This document shows positions 22,421-36,800 of a stretch of 64,000 bases of DNA, one piece after another. Source of the DNA: Lumnitzera littorea (lineage: Eukaryota > Streptophyta > Magnoliopsida > Myrtales > Combretaceae); contig JAMXBB010000004.1 of assembly GCA_024138015.1 (NCBI GenBank), forward strand, positions 5,520,617-5,584,616, given 5' to 3'. Position 1 is the first letter of the stretch. Each line of letters begins with the position of its first letter. A program made the translations under genes and the position numbers. The notes under the pieces were generated by a model. That model was not told where the DNA came from and searched no databases. It saw only the letters and a program-made list of their open reading frames with translations.

Positions 22421-22560
22421 AAACTCATTACTGCAAAACTTTAACCCATTATTAGTATGGAGGTACTTAAACCTTCTACTTATTTGATTTACTACTAAAG
22501 CATTTCATTGCTTGAAAGTAATAAAGGTCTCATTTTTTTTGAAAATCAAGAAAACTAGGT

Positions 22561-25320
22561 TTCATAACTTTTGAAAATTATTTTTATCTTGAAGAAAATA
22601 TGGTTAAAATTGAGAAAATCATATACTCACCAGCATACCAAGCGTCGGTGGTATGGGGTTTCCCTTCAAATGATAGTGGTGGTGACACGCTTTCAAAACA
22701 TGCTTGCCTGTTGCATCATGACTTGCTCAGTTTTGCATTGATTCTTTGTAAACTTTTCCTAATTTTTCTCACTTTACCTTTTAAGCTTCCTAAAATTTTT
22801 CTTAGCTCCCATTTGCATGTCTTACCATATAGAGAGGGTTGTGAAAATGAGTGTAAATATGTTTTGTGAATTTTTTTTTCTCATCCTAAGCTTAATACTT
22901 TCCTTTTTTTTTTTTTTTTGGCATGATCTAAAGTGTCAGTACACTAACACATATTATCAACACTTGTCCCTTGATTAAGTACGCTTATTCTCACAATTTC
23001 CCCATTACCTTGGTTATTTTTATATTTATTTATTATTTTTAGCTTATTTTACATATAATTAGGTATTTTAGGTAATTACATTATATATATTTATAAATAA
23101 TAATTACACCTAATATAAATATATAATTTTTACGTATCATTTCATGTCATTTCATAATTTTGTTGTCCAAAACTCACTTGCGTAATGCAATTAAAGTTTT
23201 GCATTATGCTAGTATTTGGAACATGTGCGAACCATTTCAGGTAACACCTCAAAAAGTGTGGTTGCTTCTCAAGCTCCCTTTCTGTTCACTTCATTGGACA
23301 CTACAATTACGTTAGAATGAGAACCTAAACTTGATTTAGTTAAAAGTCTTAGTCAAAGCTAACTAGTAGACATTATAATCCAATAATTTAATGGGTCTAC
23401 AGCAAATGGGAAACCACATCCGATATCTATATCTACTATGGACATAATGAAGTGCTTTTATGAGCTTTCAAAGGAAAAAAAAAATGCAGATAAATAATCA
23501 TGTCTCTATTGAACATTGGAATACTATGGCAAACAAGAGATGGTATCTAAGCCTAAGTTGACATCTTTGTCATTTACAAAAGCACTGGACCAACAACTTG
23601 ACATCATCCCATACAGTTGGTTTGCAGCCACATACGACCTACTAAACATGCCGTAATTTATCCTAGGTCCACAAGCGGTTCGTATGAGATACATAGCACA
23701 ATACAGAATTGTAGCGTTGAGTGGTAAAATAAAGCAAAACGTGAGGTCTCCGAAACCACCTACTCTTTATTATTTGCAAATACACGCAAGCAAATAAAAG
23801 AAACGATAATAAAAAGGGAAGAAAGCATGCCACGACACATGATAGTGATCACAAATCGTACCTACAAGAAGAAAAACACATTCGTGAGACTATAAGGAAT
23901 TCCCAGAAGCTGCATAACTTGAGAAAGTAACCAAACACATAGAATTACCAAAGATGAACTACCACATTGAATCTTGAGGCAAGATGCATAATTTATAAAA
24001 CTGAGAATCAACATTACCATGAATAATGAAGGTAAAGCTGCAAAACAAACTGCTATTCTTGAAATCGGCAAAAAAAGAAAAAGAAAAAATAAAAACAGAG
24101 ATCAAGATCTAGACCTCCCCGTCTAAAATGGACAGAGTTGCTGGAGCAATTTGAGTATCTAATTAATAGGTGGCATTGTGAGATCTGTAAAAGCAAGTAC
24201 TCGTAAAGAACCACCATATGTAACTTTAAACCGGTGACACAACAAGATATCTAAGCATTACTCAATGGCTAATTCAAACTTGTAAAGAATTTAGCTAACT
24301 TCCATGTAGCGAGTACATATCAATAATCAATCTGAGAGTATTTAACCAATGAAGAGTGTGAGGGAATCTCATGGTACATAGAAAAATATATAGCCTAGAA
24401 ATGATTCATAAACTAGTTGCATTGGTTTTTTGCTAACCTATTATTAACCTATACGGATACCAGTAACTTCTTGACATAATAAGTGGTGGAAGAGAGCGAT
24501 AGCAGCTAGCTTTCAAATGTTGTGGTTAACTACCCTCGGAAATGCTACGGGATAATCGTGAAAATGATTTTCTCTTTCTAAAAAGCAAATTCATTTTACT
24601 TATTTTCATGGGAGTTTTCCATGATGGTTAATATCCACTGTAGACTTTTGGTGTCACCTTTATCTTTCATGTCGTTTACCTGCAAATGAATCCATTAGTT
24701 ACTGCAACTTTTGAGAAAACTTCTCTCATATTTGGCTATTTTAAAAGTTTTTGTTGTTGAAAAACATTATCCGACAATGAGCAGCACTAATATTGGCATC
24801 TAACCATCATCCAACATTATAGAAATGGATTTTGTATTATGTGTTGTCCGATCCCAGTCGGACCCTATTATAATTCGGAACATCGTAGCAGCAAAGATAT
24901 GCTGTTTATAATTCTGACAAAATGGTCCAAAATATGCTTCTTCATAGATGGAACGAAGGAGAGGAATTTGACAAACATGTGGAATGCAAAACGAAACTTG
25001 ATCAAGATATTCCCATCATGTAGAAAAATTATAACATTCGACTGAATATGCCAATAAGATTGTTAGACCCAAATTCACACTATTATTAACCACGTTATCA
25101 ACTTTAAATCCTGAAAATCAAGAGAACAAGTAGTGGTTACTCTGGCAATTAACCTAATATAAAAAGTTCAATAATAAGATGAAAAGCTTCTTTTTATTCC
25201 GACTCTAATGGGGAAAAAAACTCCTGTATTAAAAAAAAAAATGATGAAAGGAAAGGAAAGGAAAGAAAGAAAAGGCTTCTTACTTGTTACTCGATGACGC
25301 AAAACGCAGAAAAGAAGATT
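22561..25320. other. No gene recognised; 3' flank of the CNL gene
   Basis: Less AT-rich than its surroundings between about 23,200 and 25,100 and free of recognised transposon domains. On the minus strand it lies directly downstream of the CNL stop codon, so some of it is probably 3' UTR. ORFs here (such as 24,071-23,862 minus) have no recognised domain. A GAAAG-rich tract lies at 25,247-25,272. Confidence 0.4.
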
Positions 25321-25324
25321 TCCT

Positions 25325-26098
25325 TTATATTCCCTCTCCACTTCCCGGGTACATCCACCATCTCTTAACTTCTTGGTTGTAAAGTGCCCTTACATTCCTT
25401 GTTATCCTATGCTTGTACGGAGTAATGAACAATCCTTCACAGAAGACATGCATCTTGGGAACGTTCTTCAAGTAAACCTCTCTCAGAGATGGAAAATTGA
25501 AGTTGCAACTGGTCGAAGAGAAGCTCCTAAGACTTGGTAAATCATAAAGCCATAGTATTTTAAGGAGGGGAAAGGAGACCATATCGGAATTGTCTTTTGC
25601 TCTGATCCCGTTCTCATCACAATCAAATGTTACTATCTCTTCTAACATGTTGCATTCATATACCGCCAGTTTGGTAAGCTGCACCAGAGCTCTGGCCACA
25701 GAAGATGTTACCAGATGGAGAAATCCATTGCATTCTCTAACTTCTAACTCTTTTAAGTTATGGAATAAAGTCAAGTATGAGGGTAAAATTGTCAGCTGAT
25801 TACAACATCCAATCGTAATTGTTTCAGCTATATTTAGAATTCCTGATTTACGCCTCTCTTTCTCATTGTCCCAAGAGAATATCTCTGTGGAGTCACTATC
25901 CCATATCTCAAGGGTTCGTAGATCGGGAAATCTCTTTACGAGTAAAAACCATGGAATACTCTGGACCCATGCTTGACTTTCAATCTCATACAAACACAAC
26001 TCTCTTGGACTTGGGTAGGCATATATCTCCTCTAGGAACTGCTGATTCTCTAGAGTGCTTGCATCAAAACCCATCCACTTCAACTTAGGAATCTTGAC
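25325..26098 (-). CDS. CNL exon 7: terminal LRR exon with stop
   Basis: A 187-bp intron separates it from exon 6. Acceptor GACCAG, then VKIPKLKWMGFDAST from 26,098; 257 codons to a stop at 25,325. LRR segments include FHNLKELEVRECNGFLHLV, LVQLTKLAVYECNMLEEIV and FPSLREVYLKNVPKMHVFCE. The last part (KMHVFCEG, ITPYKHRI, then a short Trp-containing tail) resembles the conserved C-terminus of this family, so this is very likely the true 3' coding end. Confidence 0.9.
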   Translation of the reverse strand, partial: VKIPKLKWMGFDASTLENQQFLEEIYAYPSPRELCLYEIESQAWVQSIPWFLLVKRFPDLRTLEIWDSDSTEIFSWDNEKERRKSGILNIAETITIGCCNQLTILPSYLTLFHNLKELEVRECNGFLHLVTSSVARALVQLTKLAVYECNMLEEIVTFDCDENGIRAKDNSDMVSFPLLKILWLYDLPSLRSFSSTSCNFNFPSLREVYLKNVPKMHVFCEGLFITPYKHRITRNVRALYNQEVKRWWMYPGSGEGI

Positions 26099-27846
26099 CT
26101 GGTCATATTACAAAAAACAAATTTATGTAACAGAATTAAAATTGGTTTTACCTTCACCTGAATTTCTCTTTTTTCTTTTTTATTTTTCTCTTCTAAGAAA
26201 GTAACATGGATTGGAAAGCTTTCTTTCTTTCAACATTAACCATTTTTATTGGTCAATACATGCATATATAAAGATATTACTGTACCTTATTTTGTTGTGC
26301 TGATGCTAATATTTTCGCTTTGGGACATGACTGGAGGCGCAGTCCCTTCATTGATGGCCATTCCAAGAAATGCATACCAGGGGACAGGTTAGTGGACACT
26401 GGTGGGGTCCTTCCTTCCAGGATATTATGAGCACTTGCTTCCTTCCAAACGATTTCCTCCATCTCTTCACAACCATCTATTACAAGAGTATCTAGTTGGT
26501 GTAGGCTTCCGGCAACCGCAAAAGGGAAGAGATGTCTAAGGCTATCACATCCCCTAATAAAAATGAAATGAAGCTTCACGAAGGAAAGATAAAGCCACCT
26601 AGGATCCTCAACGTTCCATACGTGCTTCATTTGAGGAAGATACCATAAATGTAGTTTTCTCATAGCAAAAGTTGACAGAACCACATCATTATTGAAGTTA
26701 TTAGACTCTATCTCTCTCCTCGACCCTGGGGATTCAAAAACACTTTCTAGGGATTTGCAGTGCTTGACAGACAATTCCTCCAGATTGTGGAATGCTCTGA
26801 TCATCTTAGATGGAAAGACCGTCAAGAGACTCTTGCAATTTTCAACTTTCAGCAGCTTTAATTTGCAAAATGCTTCTGATGATGATGAGCATTCTGAATG
26901 AGTACTTTCCTTACTGATGTGCCATAATTCCCTCAATTTCTGCATATTGCTAATCTCCATTGACACCATTCTAGGAAATTCAACCTGCCACATTTACAAA
27001 CCCCACTCACTATTTCTTTCTTTTCTTTTCTTTTTCTTTTTTTTTTTAAAATAATGATCTTATATGATGTATTAATTAATAAGGACAACAAAAACAACTT
27101 CCGAACTGCAGTTCATACTATCCATTTTCTTGATTCTGACTAAGTATGTTCTCTGATGGTAATGTTTTTAAGCCCTCAGCTGACTCGAATCAAGACTCAG
27201 TTTGTGTCTCTCTTTTGTGCATCATGAAATTTGAGTGAGACATTGTTAGCTTTGCAACAAATGACAAAAAAATAAAATAAAATCCCTGTCCACCGAATGA
27301 TGCGATGCGTTTATCGTTTCATACAGCAAGCTAAATTACATTTTTCTTTTGGGGGGCCAAGAAAGCTAAATTACAAAAGTGAAGATCATTTCTAGTATTT
27401 CAAGCTAAATAATTGAGCTTTTCAGGTAAATAAAGAAAAACAAATATAAGGGAAAATTATATTAAGAAGCCATGTTACCTGTTGTTCAATTCAGTTTTGA
27501 TATATAACATAGATTCATATAAACATTTTTTTTTTTTTTGAAAAGGACAAAACCTACAACTTGTTGAATGACAGATAATCAATTAAATTATTGAAACGAG
27601 ATCTATTTCAAGTAGTGGTGGAATATCCAAATATAATATTCAAATTTTGTTCAATTCTCTTCAAATTGAAGTAAAGAGATTATGAGAAATATAAAATGAT
27701 TAAGTCAATTTAAAAAATCAATTTTCTACAGCGATATTTTTCAATTAGAAAGAATATTTTTCAAGTAGAAATAGTAATTGGAAAATAAAAAAAAAATGAT
27801 ATGATAGTAAATTACAGAATAATTGTTTATGTTCTCATATCAATAG

Positions 27847-27879
<33 letters not shown>

Positions 27880-30800
27880 AAAATCCTTGGAGGTTTAAGT
27901 AACCGTCATAATTAAAATTATTATTTAGATCAACATTAAATACTATTTAACAAAAAAAAAAACAATGATAAAATAATAATTATAAAATTATATATAACAT
28001 ATATCGTGAGTACAATTATTTTTTCTTATAATCCTCACATTTAATTTTTCTCTCCCACTCTCTAAAACTGTAGTCTAACTTCTCATATACTCCTTTTTTC
28101 TCTCTCCTACTTTCTTATTCTTTTTCTTTCACAATTTTCAATAAAGCTACTTTTTTCACAAATTCCATAATTTCTTTCATTCTAGTCATTTTTGAAAAAA
28201 GGTTATTATAAATTATATAGATATATTAAAAGTGAAATTTATAATAGTAAATATAAAATTTTTTACTATAAGTTTAAAAGAAATGTATATATTTATTTTG
28301 TTAGATGAAAAAAAAACTAATGCACAAACAATATGGGTACACCGACAGCTAATATTTTATAATATGTCATAATGAAATATAGCAATATCTATCTATATTC
28401 TTGTATTTAATCATTCCAACAAGACAAAAATATTTATTGATAGCACTATGAGTAGCTTTCTAGTTTATATATATTATAATATTTCTCAAGAAAAAATACA
28501 TGTTTAGAATTTAACATTTACCTATTTTTCTATTTCAATCTTTATTCTTTTTCTTTTTCTTTTTTTTTTTCTATTTGAATCCTCAGCACTTTTAAAGCCC
28601 TAAAAAAATAAGGCTTCCATCAAATCTGTTACATTTTCCATCAATCCATAATATGTGTTAGCTTCATATTAGTCTAAGAATAATTAATTTAGTAATAATT
28701 AATTATATTTAATTGCATATTATAATAAAAAATATTAAATATATTTGGTTATATAATATAGCAAAATCCATGGAAAAATAAATATTAAATAAAAGTAAGA
28801 AAAAAGGGGTTGAAAAAATATGTGCAAACACTGATTGCCTTGACCAAGTTTCTCAAGGCTATTAAGAATTTAACAATAAACATCCCAATTAAATGTAAGA
28901 ATGCCTAAATAATAAAAGTGAACTAAGTAATAATGAGAAAAAGTGTCACTTCAGAAAATTAACTTTAAAGGTTAAAGTTCAATAAGAAAAAAATTTTCAA
29001 CTTATAAATTTTAATGTAATTTCAAGCTTATTTAAATTTGTCACATATAAAAGACATTTATTTAATCAAGTTTCTTATTGACATTTTCAAATACTAAGTT
29101 AACATATAACATAAGAAATTGACTCAATATTGTACTACTATTACTAAAGTGTATAGTGATAGAATAATATGTGCTAATAATCATTTTGTTATTAACTTGG
29201 TCTATTATTAACTATTATTATAAATTTTTAAGAAAATAAAGTTTTTGATTATAATGACGAATTTTTTTAAATTACCAATAATTTATTTTATCAATCTCTC
29301 TTTTATCCTATCTAATTTTTTTTTCTCAATTTCTCTCTCTTTCTTTCCTTTTCATTTCTATTTTCTTTTCCCTTTTTCTTATGTCACATTTTCTTAAACC
29401 CTCTCTTACTTGGCCTAATTTCCCTCAAAGTTTTGTACTTCTATAATATGCATTTAGGAAAAATATACCAAAATAATGCTTTCGGAAAATTTTTTACAAA
29501 AGTAACACTATTCATTATTATTTTTTAATTGAAGGCGAGTTGTGTACACCCGCCTTCCATATATATAAAGAAGGTGCAAACATGAAGTATGCCTTCTATA
29601 TATCATGGAAGGTGCATGCTAGGGAAGGTGTGCTCTTAGCACATGCCTTCCAAACACATATATATAACTCAATTTTTGCTTTTAGTCTTCATTCTTACCT
29701 CTTCCAATTACATAAAACTCTCAAAATCTCTGATATTCTCCGTCGGAGTTATAGCTTGGCCCTATTTTCTCTTTTCGAGTAGTAGTGTTCTCAACCAATT
29801 TGTACGTAACTCTCAACCATCTTTGTTTCGTAATAATTTTTTTTAAAATACAAATATGTTGTATTTATATTATCTACGTAAAATATAGTTACATGATAAT
29901 TTTTGTAATGTTTATATTTTCGTAATATGCATGTTGAATTTTGTTTTTTATTCTTAATTTTGTAGTGTTTATAATTCTTGTAGTTATATAAACTGTAGTG
30001 GTTGCATAAATATATATATATATATATATGCAACTTGTATATTGTATGTGATTTTACTAATTTATTAGTTATGCCATACTAAGAAATAAAGTTGTGTAGA
30101 AGTTTATAATTATAGTGTGAGATAAGCTGGCCCACCTAGAAGGATAATTGTGTGGGTGCGATAAGATACCCCACCGAGAAATGAAGTTGTATGGGAGCTT
30201 ACAGTTATAGTATAAAATTATAGCATGTGATAAGACGCCCACTAAGAAGTGAAATCGTGTAGGTGCAATGAGACATTTCACTGAGAAATAAAGTCGTATG
30301 GGAGCTTACAGTTATAGTATGAAGTTATAGCATGTGATAAGATGGTCTACTAAGAAGTGAAATTGTGTAAGTGCGATGAGATGCCCCACCGAACTGAAAT
30401 TGTGTGGGTGCAATGAGATGCCTTACCAAGAAATGAAGTGTGTGAGCTTACAGTTATAGTATGAAGTTATAGCGTGTGATAAAATGCCCCTATTGAGAAA
30501 TGAAATTGTATGGGTACGATAAGACGCCCTACTGAGATGAAATTGTGTGGGTACAATGAGACACCTTACCGAGAAATGAAGTTGTGTAGAAACTTACAGT
30601 AATAGTGTGAAATTATGATGCCCTACCAAGAAGTAAAATTGTGTAGGTACTACAAATTGTGCAAAATCATATGAACTTTACTGATTTTCTCATTAATAAT
30701 TTAATAGGTTGTCAATGGCTAATTACGTGAAGATAATTGTGTATATGGGTGGGAATATTGTAAATGGAAGTAACGGTCCATAATATGATAGGGACCTAGT

Positions 30801-33800
30801 AAAAAAGTTGAAGATGAGGAAGGCTTCCAATTATAACCATTTTCTCTAATGGATCTGTATGAGCATCGAAGTTAATCCTTGTGGAGTTGAGGGTTAAGCT
30901 TATTTATCAACATCCTTATTATTATGAGGGAGGTGTTTCGTATACTGTGATAGCTATTACGAATGATGATGATGTATAAAACTTTATAGAAATGGTTGAT
31001 GTGTTTGGTGAAAATCGGATACAAGAAATATATGTTAGGGCTTTCACTTAGCTTAGTAAGACTATTGTTGATAGAACTTTATGGGTTGGGTTTTCCAGTT
31101 TACTTCAGCCTTATGTACAATAAACCAATGAAGACAACCCTATATATGATGGACTAGAAACTTATCTAGTGAAAGACCCTACTTTTGGTGAGGGTGGTGT
31201 GGATGAAGAGGCAATCGATATAAAAATAGGGTCAATCTTATAGGATAACCTAGGATACGGCCTTGATGAAGATGTGATTCCAATGGGACTTGGAACTAAG
31301 GCTGAAGGGGAAGATGGAGGGCTTGAATATGAAGTAGATGAAAAAATTGTGAAAGTTGAAAACACTATAAATTATGCGACTACGTCAGAGCATATATCAA
31401 GCAACATTCCATTCGTATCTCGGTTTACTGGTAGCTAGGGAATTAGGATGGCTCCTTAATATAATTAGATTGGAATGCTGACATCCCAAGTTAAAGATTC
31501 AATTCCATATATGAACATTAGTGGTAGCAGTGGTTATATAGAATTCAAAGAGGACATGGAGATGGAGAGTAGTAACCAGGTTAACGGCGTGGATTTATTT
31601 ATTGGACAACACTTTAATACAAAGGATGAGCTTATTGATATAGTCAAAATTTATCACATTAATAACCATTGTGACTACCACATTGATCAATCAAAATAGA
31701 ACCTATGGACCGTTTGTTTTAAGGAGAAGGATAGTGGATGCAACTAGAGGCTACGGGTATCATATAAAAGTTTAATAAAACTATTCATCATAACAATTCT
31801 TGAGGGTCCACACATATGTGTCAACCTCAATGTGATGCAAGACTATAGATAAATTGATAGTAGACTTATGGCCAATTACGTCATTAATAATGTTAAAGAG
31901 AATCCTGATATAAAGATTGCAAAGTTGCAGGCAAACATTTTAAACATGTTTAGATATAATATGACTTGAAAGAGAGTTTGGGATGCAAAGAGAAAGACTA
32001 TGAAGATGGTGTATGGCAATTAGGAGAAAGCATATAACGAACTTCCTATTTTGTTGAACACAATCAAGATTTCAAATCTTGAAACTAAGGTAATATGGGG
32101 ATGGAGGGGACCCCCTTAGCCTAGTGTTTCGATAATGAAGTGGGTCTTCTGGGTATTTGGTCTGTGTATATATGCATTCAAGTATAGTCAACTCATAGAT
32201 TGTATTGATGGTACATTTCTGTATGAGAAGTATGGTTATGTACTACTGATTACTTGTTCTATAGATGGAAAAAACTGTAGTGTCCCTTTGGTGTTTGCAC
32301 TTCTTGACAAGGAGTCCATAGAGACATAGGGTTGGTTTCTCAAAAGACTGAAGTAATTCATTGTGAATGATTGGGAGGAGACAATTTACCTAATTATGGA
32401 CAGACACTCAGATATTGAGAACGTGCTTGACAAAGCAGAAGTTGGTTGGAAGAAACCATTTGTGATTTAGAGATGGTGCATACAGCATATTGCAAGAAAT
32501 TTCAACAAGACACATAAGAACTAATCGTGCAACAAGCTTACTATTACTGTTACTGCTATATAGGAATAGCCTAGGAAATTTAAATATTTAATGGATCGGA
32601 TAGTGCAAGTTAAGGAGGATACACCATCATAGTTTTCATCGTTTAACAAGAGCAAATGGACGTTGTCTTATGATGGTTTTTATTGATTTGGATATATGAC
32701 ATCCATTATTGTTGAGAGCTACAATGCTGTTTTAAAAGGTTGTAAAGGATTGCCTTTTATTTCACTTATCAAGAAAATTTTCTATAACTGTGTCAATCAT
32801 TGGGAAATAAAAGTCGAATAAGTGAGGAAAGGAATGGACGCAGGGTAAGTAAATACGAAGTATGTCATGAAGAAGCTAAAAACGTGGGCCAAAAGAGCTC
32901 TAGCTCATTCAATCAAGCAATATAGTCGTGAAAACGGGATATGGGAGATGAAGATAGGTTAGAGGCATGAAGCAAATGGAGTAATGAAATGAGGCAGTTA
33001 AACACATATTGTAGACACAAATAGAATAACATGTTCATGTAGGAAATAGCAATTGTATGGAATCCCGTACTTACATGCGATAAGGGCACTTAATTCTATT
33101 TGAGTTACTACTGGTCGGTACATTGACGTATGGTATACGTAGTCCCATTAGTTAGATGTCTACGCTAGATACTTCATGCCAATAGGTGATGAGTTGAATT
33201 GGCTTTACCTCGATTACCCATTTCCCATACCCAATGAGAACTTGAAATGTGGTTTGGCCTATAGTAGCTTCACCATCATATCATCTATACCTGAAATGAG
33301 AACTTGCTCATCATATCATCGATGGTAGCTTCACCATCTCGAGGAGCACGGCGATTTGATGCTATTTCTTGACCAGTTAGCTAACTTAACCCTTATACTT
33401 GCCTATCCACTGTATGTAGGTCCTAAAGTTCATATGAGAAGCCGTCGACCAACACAGGTACATGGTTAGGGATATGGTGCTAATTTCTATGCTATCAGGA
33501 TCTTACCATTTCATCAACTTAGGCGAGATTAGTTGCAGTACACTACTCGCTTATGCCTTTAGTTCGAGCCATACCTCATGCAATACTCCCAATGCTCACG
33601 TGTGGATGTATTCGCAGCCGACACCGCTAGCTCTTCGTAAACAGCGTACAGGATGACCTTAGACAGTATATATAGAGGAAGTTGACTCCTAGTTACTATC
33701 ATCACCATCTACTTCAGTTTCTCATGTAGATTTCATTGATACCCCTCTATAGCCATTTAAGCTACAGCCGTCTGAGGGTCCATCCACTTGTAGACCATCA

Positions 33801-36800
33801 TTATTAGCTCGTTTCAAAAAAAAAAATTAACTAGATCTAGGAAGAAGTAGTTGTAAACAATATTGTGGAGTTTTATTTCTTTAACCGTATTATACAGCAG
33901 TTTGGAGGCTTCTAGATGATATTGGTCAATGTTTATACAAGTGACGAGCTGCATCATATCGACCTTAGAGGTGGGATAGACATAAACTAGTTAGTTACCC
34001 ATCAGAAATACATCGACCTGGGTAGACCGTTAGGTATGGGTTGTTGATATTCAGAAACTAAGGGGTGTCGATTTAGTTTACAATGACTGTATAGGGATCA
34101 TACATGCTGATACATTACCCATCATGAGGCTGTGATGAGATATTTTATCTTATTATTTTTCATAAAACAATCTATTGGCTAGACACTTCATGCCAATAGG
34201 TGATGAGTTGAATTGGCCCTACCTCGATTACTCATTTCTCATACCCAATAAGAACTTGAAACGTGGTTTGGCCTATAGTAGCTTCACCATCATATCATCT
34301 ATACCTGAAACAAGAACTTGCTCATCATATCATAGATGGTAGCTTCACCATCTCGAGGAGCATGGCGATTTGATGCTATTTCCTGACCAGTTAACTAACC
34401 TAACCCCTATACTTACCTCTCCACTGTGTACAGGTCCTAAAGTTCATACGAGAAGCCGTCGACTAGTACAGGTACATGGTCGGGGATATGGTGTTAATTT
34501 CTATACTATCAGGATCTCACCATTTCATCGACTTAGGCAAGATTGGTTGCAGTACACCATTCGCTTATACCTTCAGTCCGAGCCATACCTCATGCGATAC
34601 TCCCAATGCTTACGTGTGGATGTATTCACAGCCGACACCACCAGCTCTTCGTAAACAGCGTACAGGATGACCTTAGACAGTATATATAGAGGAAGTTAAC
34701 ACTTAGTTACTATCATCACCACTTACTTCAGTTTCTCATGTAGATTTCATTGATACCCCTCTATAGCCATTTAAGCTACAGCCGTTTGAAGGTCCATCCA
34801 CTCGTAGACCATCATTATTAGCTCGTTTCGAAAAACAATTAACTAGATCTAGAAAGAAGTAGTTGTAAATAATATTGTGGAGTTTTATTTCTCTAATCGT
34901 ATTACATGGCAGTTTGGAGGCTTTTAGATGATATTGGTCAATGTTTATACAAGTGACGAGCTGCATCATATCGACCTTAGAGGTAGGACAGACATAAATT
35001 GGTTAGTCACCCATCAGGAATACATCGACTTGGGTAGACCACTAGGTATAGGTTGTTGATATTCAGAAACTAAGGGGTGTCGATTTAGTTTACAATGACT
35101 ATATAAGGATCATACATGTTGATACATTACCTATCATGAGGTTGTGATGGGATACTTTATCTTATTATTTTTCATAAAACAATCTATATAAATATAACAT
35201 GAATTGTTTCATTAACTATAGGTGAATACTTTACGTCGAGCGAAGTTAGTAGATGATGTCCATGCTGCTCATCATATCATCGAAGGTAGCCTTCATCATC
35301 TTGAGAAGTATAGTGGTTTGATATTATTTCCCAACCAGCTAGCTGACCTAGCCTCTATCTTGCCTCTCCACTGCGTGTAGGTCTTAGAGTTTGCACGAGG
35401 GGTCGTCGACTAGCACAAGCATATAGTTAGGGACACGATGCTAATTTCTATGCCATCGGGATCTCGTCATTCCATTCACTTGGGCGAGATTGGTTGTAGT
35501 GCACCACCCATTTATGCCTCCAATTCGAGTAATGCCTCATGTGACACTCCTGATGCTTACGTGTGGATGTATCCATAGTCGACACTGCTAACTCTTTGAA
35601 AACGTCATACAAGATGGCCTCAAACAATATACATAGAGGAGGTCGGCACCCAGCTATCACTATTACCACCTATTTTAGTTCCTCATGTAGATTTTACTGA
35701 TACCCCTCTATAGCCATTTGAGCCACAATTATCTAAGGGTCCATCCACTTGTAGACCATCATTATTTACTCGTTTTGGAAAACAATTAATCAGGTCTAAA
35801 AAGAAGTAATTGTAAATAACTATATTTATATTATTTACTTTGATTGTTATATATTATCGACATTTATTACTTATTGTGTAAAATGGTTTTTCTAAATGAT
35901 TTTTCATATTATATTGCTATTTTGTTAATATTGATAGTTTACTCTGTGTGTGTGTGTGTGTGTGTATACTTTCTTTATATTATAACTATAAGGAATGTAA
36001 AGTGTAAATTTAACTTAAGAACAGAATTGACAACTAACTTACCATATTGAAAGTACTTAACTAGGAATAGTGTTAAGTTTCAACTAAATTAACGTAGTAG
36101 TGACATTGAAGGCGCATGATAGTGACACTGAAAGCTCATGAAAGGAATGCCAATGTACATAAAAGCTTGACTAAGTAGATAAAGCAAATTTAAAATAAAT
36201 AAATAAACAAATAAACACTAAAGTTGTGCATAAAGAGCGTGCCTTTTATTATAATAGCTTAACTAATAAGATAAAGCAAATTAAAATAAATAAATAAATA
36301 AATATTGAAGGCATACACAATGTTTACGCCTTCTTTATATACATAAAAGGCATGCTTCTTATTTACGCCTTCTTTGTATATACGGAAAGCGTGAATGTGC
36401 ACAGTACGCTTTTAATTATAAAAAACGATAAACTACTTTTATAAATTTTTTTTAAAGTACTAATTTGATGTATTGTTTCCATAATTTGTATCGTAAAAAT
36501 ACAAAACTCATTTCTCTCATACCTAATGCCTCTCTCCTCTCCCTAACCCTCTTTTCCACCCCCCTGCCTTCTCTCTCTTCCCTTCCTTTCCTCGGTTTCC
36601 CTTTCCTTTTGTTCTTCCCTTATCTCCTTTTTTCCTATTTTCCCTGTCACAACCCCATCCCCACTGCCCTCTCTTCTTTGAGACCCCCTGTTCCCTGTAC
36701 CCTATTCCCTTCTCTCTCTATTCCTCTCTCACCTTCCCTCTTCATTCTCTCTCTACCTCGCCTACCTCTACACTTCCTTGGTCTCTCTTCCTCCCTCCCC

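Larger units (their letters stand above)
18339..22560 (-). mobile_element. Degenerate minus-strand Ty1/copia element(s), internally duplicated
   Basis: Read on the minus strand, sequence from 21,130 down to 18,339 gives the end of the integrase region, RT, RNase H, a polypurine tract and a 3' LTR. A second piece of the same family (21,555-22,420) lies upstream in the same orientation and repeats the segment 20,259-21,130. Either two related insertions are nested or an internal segment was duplicated. Gag, protease and the integrase core were not recognised. All frames are broken. Confidence 0.8.
29457..36480 (+). mobile_element. Mutator-like element (MULE), about 7.0 kb, inactive
   Basis: Terminal inverted repeats of roughly 120 bp (29,457-29,580 and 36,357-36,480) bracket a plus-strand mudrA-type transposase remnant. 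Inside, in order, are a 36-bp-based minisatellite, the transposase, two near-complete and one partial copy of a 1.01-kb tandem repeat, and a TG tract. I could not see a convincing 8-11-bp target-site duplication (left flank TGCATTTA, right flank ATAATTTG). The element sits in intron 5 of the CNL gene, in the antisense orientation. Confidence 0.75.

Noticed and set aside
23862..24071. Hydrophobic 69-codon minus-strand ORF that could look like a membrane peptide
   Set aside because: No family resemblance, and it lies in the CNL 3' flank; it may be chance.
25590..26901. Plus-strand ORFs opposite CNL exons 6 and 7
   Set aside because: Antisense shadows of LRR exons with repetitive codon patterns.
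29540..29846. ORFs near the MULE left end
   Set aside because: They overlap the TIR and its hairpins and lack any transposase similarity.
30060..30655. Regularly repeated array that might suggest a CRISPR-like structure
   Set aside because: Repeats are contiguous and diverged with no unique spacers, and the genome is a plant's.
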